Assembly (NCBI GenBank): GCA_016793585.1
Contig: JAEUJR010000636.1
Coordinates: forward strand, 1 to 52,354
Origin: Archangium sp.
GTDB lineage: Bacteria > Myxococcota > Myxococcia > Myxococcales > Myxococcaceae
Direction: 5' to 3'
DNA length: 52,354 nucleotides
Both the position numbers and the translations under genes were made by a program. Below, one piece after another: positions 47,554-52,354 of the stretch; position 1 is the first letter of the stretch, and the number at the start of each line of letters is the position of its first letter. The notes beneath the pieces were generated by a model. It worked only from the letters and a program-made list of their open reading frames with translations, was not told where the DNA came from and did not search any database.

Positions 47554-48092
47554 GTCGAACGACGCCGGCGATGCTGCGTGACGTGTTGGGCCTCACCTTC
47601 GAGCCCGTGCAGGTCGTGGCGATGGTGGCCTTCGGCTGCGTGCTCGCGGCGGGGGTGTTGATGGCGTGCGCCCTCGACGGCCTGGCCGGGTGGCGTCTCG
47701 CGCTGGGAGCGGTGTTGCTTGCCGACATCGGCGCGGGGTGTCTGTCGAACTTCACCGCGTCGACGAACCAGTACTACGCCCAACGGCCGGCGCTTCGCTG
47801 GGCCTTCATCGCCTTGCACGTTCACCTGCTCGTGGTGGCGTGGGCGCTGCAGTGGCCGATGCTGCCAGCGCTGCTCGCATGGGGGTGGACGGTGGGCACC
47901 GCAGCCCTCGTGAATCTGCTCGCGGGCAACGCCTCGCAGCGGCTGGTGGCGGGTGGGCTCTTCGCGCTCTCTCTGCTCGCGCCACTCGCCTGGGCCGTGC
48001 CGGTGCCGATGCAGGTGGTGACGGCGCTGTTCACCCTGAAGGTGGCCTACGCCTTCGCGGTGCGCCACGAGCCGGTGCGCGCCGCGGCGTGA
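47550..48092 (+). CDS. Six-helix membrane protein coupled to TetR
   Basis: 180 residues. Segments include VQVVAMVAFGCVLAAGVLMACAL, LALGAVLLADIGAGCLSNF, WAFIALHVHLLVVAWALQW, MLPALLAWGWTVGTAALVNLLAG, LVAGGLFALSLLAPLAWAV and MQVVTALFTLKVAYAFAV. A polar motif NFTASTNQYYAQRPALR sits after the second helix. No transporter family is recognised; a membrane protein under repressor control fits an efflux, detoxification or lipid role, but this is inference. The ATGA overlap with tetR indicates coupling. Confidence 0.8.
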   Translation: MSRTTPAMLRDVLGLTFEPVQVVAMVAFGCVLAAGVLMACALDGLAGWRLALGAVLLADIGAGCLSNFTASTNQYYAQRPALRWAFIALHVHLLVVAWALQWPMLPALLAWGWTVGTAALVNLLAGNASQRLVAGGLFALSLLAPLAWAVPVPMQVVTALFTLKVAYAFAVRHEPVRAAA

Positions 48093-48143
48093 TTCCCCCG
48101 GCAGGGAAGTGCGCTCGTTCGCGAGTCATGCGACGAAGGCCCG

Positions 48144-48956
48144 GTGACGAACCGGCTCTTCCCCGCGCTGCTCAAATACTGGCGTGACCGGCGCGGGCTC
48201 TCGCAGCTCGACCTCTCGGTGGAGTCGGGCGTCACGGCCCGTCACTTGAGCTTCCTGGAGTCGGGCCGCTCGAAGCCGAGCGAAGAGATGGTGCTGCGGT
48301 TGCTCTCGTTGCTGCGCGTGCCGCTCAGAGACCAGAACCACGCCCTGCGCGCCGATGGCTTCGAGCACAGCTTCGAGGAGCCGCCGCTCGACGAGCTCTA
48401 CGCCGAGGTGACAGCGGCGCTCGACCAGATGCTCGTGCAACACGAGCCCTACCCGATGACCGTCGTCGCGATGGATGGCGCCATCGTGCGCATGAACGCC
48501 GCAGCGCCGAAGGTGTTCGGAGCCTTCTTCGCCGACCCCAGCGCGCTGCCTGACCCTCCCGACATGATCTCGATGGTCTTCGACCCGCGGCTGATGCGGC
48601 CCTTCGTCGTCGACTGGGAGGCGCAGGCCCAGCTGATGGTGTCGCGGCTGCATCGGGAGCGCCTCGAGCGCAGCGGCGACGAGCGCATCGCGTGGACGCT
48701 GGAGCGGGCCTTGTCGTTCCCCGGCGTGCCGCGCGAGTGGCGAACTCCCGACTTCAGCCGCGAGGCGACGCCCTCGATGACCGTTCGGCTGCACCGCGGC
48801 AACCTGCGCGTGGGTTTCCTCGTGACCGTGACGACCTTCTCGGCGCCGCAGCAGGTGACGCTCGAGGAGCTGCGCATCGAGGCCGCCTTCCCCCTCGATG
48901 ACGAGACTCGCGCCGTCTGCGCCCGCCTGACGGCCGAGGTCGTTGGAGGAACGTGA
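48144..48956 (+). CDS. XRE-family regulator with MmyB-like ligand domain
   Basis: 270 residues from a GTG. The N-terminal HTH (LLKYWRDRRGLSQLDLSVESGVTARHLSFLESGRSKPSEEMVLRLLSLLRVPL) is a Cro/C1-type helix-turn-helix. The rest resembles the MmyB-like PAS-type domain (YPMTVVAMDGAIVRMNAAAPKVFGAFF, then a His-rich middle RLHRERLERSGDERIAW). These regulators bind small molecules, including fatty acids in some members. No operator could be assigned. It lies 51 bp after the TetR operon on the same strand. Confidence 0.85.
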   Translation: MTNRLFPALLKYWRDRRGLSQLDLSVESGVTARHLSFLESGRSKPSEEMVLRLLSLLRVPLRDQNHALRADGFEHSFEEPPLDELYAEVTAALDQMLVQHEPYPMTVVAMDGAIVRMNAAAPKVFGAFFADPSALPDPPDMISMVFDPRLMRPFVVDWEAQAQLMVSRLHRERLERSGDERIAWTLERALSFPGVPREWRTPDFSREATPSMTVRLHRGNLRVGFLVTVTTFSAPQQVTLEELRIEAAFPLDDETRAVCARLTAEVVGGT

Positions 48957-49002
48957 CCGTGCGTCTTGAACACGGCACTCCGGCGCCGTAGGCACGTCGG
49001 TC

Positions 49003-49614
49003 ATGGTCTCTGACGCGAGCCACTGGTCCGTCGTTCGTTTCGACCCGGCCAGGGCGACCGGCACGGTTCAGTCGCGTGACGGCCAGGTTGTCGCGTTCGC
49101 GATCGAGGCGTGGGTTTGCGGCGACACAGAGACTGCGCGCCGACTCGACGAGAGCGACTCGCTCCGGCCCCTGCTGTTGCCCCAACTCGGAGAGCCGGTG
49201 GAGGTGCTCCTGGGAACAGGCAGGGCAGGCGTGGTCGCGACGTCGGTGCGTCGTGTGGTGCCCGTCGCGCTGCCGCCCAGGTTCACGTTCCTCACGTGGG
49301 CGGAGCGCATGTCCAGGTACCTCCCCGAGCTCGAGGGGCTCTCGTTCGAGGCGTGGGACGCCCTCACCAGCCAGACCATCGACGCCATCGACGTGCTCAA
49401 CGACGAGGAGCCTCGGCCCGGCGCCCACCACCTCGCGTTCCTCACGTTGATCCGCGCGGAGGGCTCGCCTGCGCTCGTCGCCAGGCACCTGAGCTGGCTC
49501 GGCGACGACGAAGGGGTGCCGGTCGAGGCAGGCGATGCACCCGCCCTCATCCAGCGACCCGAGGCCGTGGTGCAACAGATGGCCGACGAGGGGCTGGTCC
49601 TGCGGCTTCGGTGA
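49003..49614 (+). CDS. Protein of unknown function with OB/cold-shock-like N-terminus
   Basis: 203 residues. The first ~90 residues (HWSVVRFDPARATGTVQSRDGQVVAFAIEAWVCGD, then LGEPVEVLLGTGRAGVVATSVRRVVPVA) are beta-rich and read like a small OB or cold-shock barrel in which a strand ends in GTVQSRDGQVVAF. The rest is helical and acidic (PELEGLSFEAWDALTSQTIDAIDVLNDEEPRPG). The C-terminal end is QMADEGLVLRLR. No family is recognised and no catalytic motif is seen. It is probably cytoplasmic. About 100 bp separate it from the next gene. Confidence 0.6.
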   Translation: MVSDASHWSVVRFDPARATGTVQSRDGQVVAFAIEAWVCGDTETARRLDESDSLRPLLLPQLGEPVEVLLGTGRAGVVATSVRRVVPVALPPRFTFLTWAERMSRYLPELEGLSFEAWDALTSQTIDAIDVLNDEEPRPGAHHLAFLTLIRAEGSPALVARHLSWLGDDEGVPVEAGDAPALIQRPEAVVQQMADEGLVLRLR

Positions 49615-49718
49615 CGTTGGTGCGAGCCCAGGCGCGCCAGTTCGTTCGAGGGCGCTGAGAACGACAGAGCCGGGTTGTGCGTACGGGCTCACCCGGCTAC
49701 AGGCGCCGCCGTCGCTCG

Positions 49719-50432
49719 ATGATCAAGACCACCCAGGACCAGCTCGCCTTCGGAGTCGTACCGGCCTACCGCCGCTACGAGCTCTATCAAGCGCGCTACC
49801 ACGAGCTGGTGCCGGTGGTGGCCGAGGCGATGAAGCGCTCCAGCGCACCGCTGCAGATTCTCGACATCGGCCCGGGCAACGGCGACGCCAAGAAGTTCGT
49901 CGACGCGCTCGCGGGTCAGGCCGAGTGGTCGGCCGTCGAGGTCGTGCCGCGCTACATCGAGGCGTGCCGCAAGGCCGGCTACGGCACCATCATCGAGGGC
50001 GTCGACCTCGAGAAGCAGCCGCTGCCGATGGCCGAAGGCACCTACGACGTCGTCATCGCCAGCCACGTGCTCGAGCACCTCGAGAACGCGCATGACGCGT
50101 GGCGTGATTGGTTGCGGGTCGTCAAGCCGGGCGGGCACCTGCTCATCGGCGTGCCGATGCACTTCGGGTGGCTCGCGGCCCTGGCGCGGCTCAAGTACCG
50201 CCTCTTCGGGCGCAAGCCGCGAGCCCACTGCCTCTTCTTCTCGATGCGCTCGCTCCGCGCGTTCTTCCGTGACGCGCCGATGACACGAGTGTGGGGTTTT
50301 CGCTTCTTCTCCGCGCGGCAGTGGGTGCCGCTCGAAGACTGGCAGTGGTTCTGGAAGTTCTCGCGGTGGCTCGGTCAGAAGGCACCGTTTCTGACCGGAG
50401 AAGTCATCGTGCATCTGGAGAAGTCATCGTGA
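49719..50432 (+). CDS. SAM-dependent methyltransferase (class I)
   Basis: 237 residues from MIKTTQDQLAFG. The SAM-binding core has ILDIGPGNGDAKKFV (motif I), then AVEVVPRYIEACRKAGY, DVVIASHVLEHLENAHDAW (acidic loop and HVLEHL) and VVKPGGHLLIGVPM. The C-terminal third is hydrophobic/aromatic (WGFRFFSARQWVPLEDWQWFWKFSRWLG) and may contact membrane lipids. The stop overlaps the GTG of the desaturase gene (GTGA), so the products are coupled. A lipid or carotenoid-type acceptor is inferred from the operon; not shown. Confidence 0.85.
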   Translation: MIKTTQDQLAFGVVPAYRRYELYQARYHELVPVVAEAMKRSSAPLQILDIGPGNGDAKKFVDALAGQAEWSAVEVVPRYIEACRKAGYGTIIEGVDLEKQPLPMAEGTYDVVIASHVLEHLENAHDAWRDWLRVVKPGGHLLIGVPMHFGWLAALARLKYRLFGRKPRAHCLFFSMRSLRAFFRDAPMTRVWGFRFFSARQWVPLEDWQWFWKFSRWLGQKAPFLTGEVIVHLEKSS

Positions 50433-51301
50433 ACGTGTCGCCTGAAGGAATCGCCACCGACGTCGGGAGCGCCGCGGTACCGTCGAAGCGCATGTCAGTC
50501 TTTCGTTACGCCGCCGACCGGCCGCGCGTCGCTGCCTTCGTCACGCACTTCGCCATCGACCTGTGCGCGTACCTCTTCATCGACAACCCGCTCGTGCTGC
50601 TCGTCTACGCGACGGTGGGCATCTTCCTCAAAGCCCCGGCGTGCGCCTTCAACCACCACCACCAGCACGTGCCGACGTTCAACTCCGAGCTGCTCAACCG
50701 GCTGCTCGAGCTCGTGTACGGCCTGCAGACCGGCGCCTTCAGTCACGCGTGGGTGCTGCACCACTCGGTCGGCCACCACCTGCACTACCTCGACCAGAAG
50801 CTCGACGAGTCGCGGTGGCAGCGTGACGACGGCACCAAGATGGGCGAGTTCGAGTACTCGCTGAACGTGACGCTGACGGCGTACCCGCGCGCGTGGCAGG
50901 TGGGCGCGAAGTACCCGAAGCTGCGCTTCACCCTCACGTGGATGAGCCTGCTCACCCTCGCCATCATGGCCGCGCTCGTCGCGTACCGGCCGATTCCGGG
51001 GCTCTTCCTCTTCGTGCTCACGCCCTTCTTCACGCTCTTCGGCACGGCCTGGGCGACGTACGCGCACCACGCCGGCCGCAGCACGGCCTCGCACTCGGTC
51101 GCGTCGAACAACATCCTCCAGCCGTTCTACAACTGGTGGACGGGCAACCTCGGGTACCACACGGCGCACCACACGCGCCCGGGCGTGCACTGGAGCGAGC
51201 TGCCGAAGCTGCACGAGGAGCTCAAGGCGAACATTCCGGCCGACGCGTACAACTCGCCCGGCTGGCCGTGGAGCTGGTTCGGCAAGTCGCCGACGTCGTG
51301 A
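50429..51301 (+). CDS. Membrane fatty-acid desaturase
   Basis: 290 residues from GTG 50429; ATG 50492 would give 269. Three His clusters typical of di-iron desaturases are present: NHHHQHVP, HHSVGHHLHYLD and YHTAHHTRPGVHW, with a further HH in TYAHHAGRS. Hydrophobic stretches alternate with them (FAIDLCAYLFIDNPLVLLVYATVGIFLKA, FTLTWMSLLTLAIMAALVAY, LFLFVLTPFFTLFGTAW). Such enzymes insert double bonds into acyl chains in the inner membrane using O2. The GTGA overlap with the methyltransferase and the close following glycosyltransferase suggest a common lipid-modification pathway. Confidence 0.88.
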   Translation: MNVSPEGIATDVGSAAVPSKRMSVFRYAADRPRVAAFVTHFAIDLCAYLFIDNPLVLLVYATVGIFLKAPACAFNHHHQHVPTFNSELLNRLLELVYGLQTGAFSHAWVLHHSVGHHLHYLDQKLDESRWQRDDGTKMGEFEYSLNVTLTAYPRAWQVGAKYPKLRFTLTWMSLLTLAIMAALVAYRPIPGLFLFVLTPFFTLFGTAWATYAHHAGRSTASHSVASNNILQPFYNWWTGNLGYHTAHHTRPGVHWSELPKLHEELKANIPADAYNSPGWPWSWFGKSPTS

Positions 51302-51305
51302 CGTG

Positions 51306-52354
51306 ATGCTCCACCGCATCGAGGTCTTCCTTCGCCACCTCATCGGCTGGCTCCTCGCCCTGCTGTGGTGGCGGCCGGGAAGACACGCACGCCAGGCGCT
51401 GCTGTCGACCTCGAAGCGCGTCGTCATCGTGCGCATCGACAACCGCGTCGGCGAGGCGCTGCTGACGACGCCCCTGGTGCAGGCGCTCTCGAAGACCCAC
51501 GAGGTGCACCTCGTCGTTCACCCGAAGTGCGCGCGCGTGCTCGACGGCCTGCCCGGGCTCACGGGCCTGCATGTCTTCGACCGCGCGTGGTTGTGGCGTG
51601 GCTCGAAAGCGCTCTCGGCGCTGCAGGCCCTCGCCCGTGACGCGGTGGTGGTGAACGCGGCGAGCTGGGTCGAGTACTCGGGCACGCCGGCGCTCGTCTC
51701 GCGGCGCATCGGGGTCGACGGGTGCGTGGTGGGCCCCGCGCAAGGCGCTGCCAAGGTGTTGATGGACGTCGCGGTCACCGCGCGCACCGACACGCGCAAC
51801 GAGGTCGAGCAGCGCCTGCACCTGCTGTCGCCGCTGCTCCCGTCGCCTGCGGGCGCCATGTGTTTTCGAACGCCGCGCTCGACGCCTGCCATCGAGCAGC
51901 TGATCAGCGCCACGGGCGCGTTCGCCGTCGTCAACCCCGGCGGCCGCCTCGGAGAGCGCCGCGTGCCGACGCCGGTCTTCTCTGGCGTGACGCAGGCGCT
52001 GGCGAAGAAGGGCCTCACCGCCATCGTGACGTGGGGGCCGGGCGAAGAAGCGCTCGCGAAAGAGGTGCTCGCAGCTGGAGCCGGCGTGCTCGCGCCCCCC
52101 ACCTCACTCGACGAGCTCGCGGCGCTGATGGCGAAGGCGCGGGTCGTCGTCTGCAACAACACGGGCCCGATGCATCTCTCGGTGGCGGTGGGCGCGAAGA
52201 CGGTGGCGCTGTTCTGGAAGATGCCCATCGACCAGTGGGGCCACTCCCGCCCGCCTCACGTGATGCTCGACCTCACCAACGAGCCGGGCGTCGAGGCGAT
52301 GGTCGCGCGCGTCGACGCGTCACTCGGCGTCGAAGCACCCACCCAGCCGCGCCA
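51306..52354 (+). CDS. Family 9 glycosyltransferase (heptosyltransferase-like), 3' end cut
   Basis: Starts 4 bp after the desaturase stop and runs off the window; about 349 residues are visible. An N-terminal hydrophobic or amphipathic segment (VFLRHLIGWLLALLWW) precedes VVIVRIDNRVGEALLTTPLVQALS, and the C-terminal half has VVNPGGRLGERR and VVCNNTGPMHLSVAVGAKTVALF, the donor-binding motifs of GT9 enzymes (WaaF/RfaF type). These transfer heptose or similar sugars to LPS-like acceptors on the cytosolic face. Third gene of the methyltransferase-desaturase-GT9 operon. The last codon is incomplete. Confidence 0.85.
   Translation, partial: MLHRIEVFLRHLIGWLLALLWWRPGRHARQALLSTSKRVVIVRIDNRVGEALLTTPLVQALSKTHEVHLVVHPKCARVLDGLPGLTGLHVFDRAWLWRGSKALSALQALARDAVVVNAASWVEYSGTPALVSRRIGVDGCVVGPAQGAAKVLMDVAVTARTDTRNEVEQRLHLLSPLLPSPAGAMCFRTPRSTPAIEQLISATGAFAVVNPGGRLGERRVPTPVFSGVTQALAKKGLTAIVTWGPGEEALAKEVLAAGAGVLAPPTSLDELAALMAKARVVVCNNTGPMHLSVAVGAKTVALFWKMPIDQWGHSRPPHVMLDLTNEPGVEAMVARVDASLGVEAPTQPR

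Noticed and set aside
1..52354. tRNA, rRNA, insertion sequence, prophage or integrase
   Set aside because: No cloverleaf, rRNA-like block, transposase motif or att-like duplication was recognised on either strand.

Overview
The window is high-G+C bacterial chromosome with strong third-position G/C bias. The gene content points to a myxobacterium (Myxococcota). Clues are several lipoproteins with Asp-Ala-Gly or Ala-Gly-Gly linkers and Cys-rich domains, a large Ser/Thr kinase with a propeller-like receptor half, a WGR / repeat-companion (TIGR02996-like) LRR protein, an FHA-winged-helix fusion and YwqK-type MORN repeats. I cannot name the genus. I saw no rRNA, tRNA, CRISPR array, insertion sequence, phage gene or origin. 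Genes are tightly packed and no gene-free stretch exceeds about 220 bases.

Layout. 1-4.4 kb: the end of a repeat-linker secreted protein, a MarR regulator with a SnoaL-like lipoprotein and a candidate operator, a family 2 glycosyltransferase, a divergent FHA-winged-helix regulator and a small Cys-rich lipoprotein. 4.4-14.6 kb: a Ser/Thr kinase, a 1,113-residue Cys-rich repeat lipoprotein, a lipoprotein sulfatase, a propeller-like protein and a TerB-like protein. 14.7-19.4 kb: a periplasmic protein, an eight-haem cytochrome lipoprotein, a NYN-LOTUS protein and a WGR/LRR gene with an apparent one-base frameshift. 19.6-24.5 kb: LysR/DoxX, HutD-like and TetR genes, then a 738-residue lipoprotein carrying PSI-like domains and a tandem array of cystine-knot-like units. 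24.7-31.4 kb: a membrane-anchored spermidine-synthase-like protein, a CheY-like receiver, a small membrane protein, and a three-gene group (duplicated-domain protein, pseudo-5'-nucleotidase lipoprotein, Ala/Gly-rich effector-like protein).

31.5-46.8 kb is one long minus-strand run: an MDR oxidoreductase and a Lyc1-like GNAT (coupled), an anchored propeller protein, a Coq4-like protein, an OB-fold-like anchored protein and two lipoproteins. It also holds a bicistron of a HEAT-BRCT protein and a 1,424-residue TPR protein with a long Asp/Ser tract, then a YwqK/MORN protein and a small membrane protein. 46.9-52.4 kb: a TetR-membrane protein pair behind a near-perfect operator, an XRE/MmyB-like regulator, an unknown protein, and an envelope-lipid operon (methyltransferase, fatty-acid desaturase, family 9 glycosyltransferase) that runs off the window.

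The best candidates for undescribed biology are the HEAT-BRCT / Asp-rich TPR bicistron (38549-44601), the cystine-knot array (22534-23175), and the 27200-31409 group. In the last, two non-Sec proteins share a short FEP-containing motif and flank a phosphatase-fold lipoprotein that lacks its metal ligands. All functional statements come from reading sequence; no database search was run.
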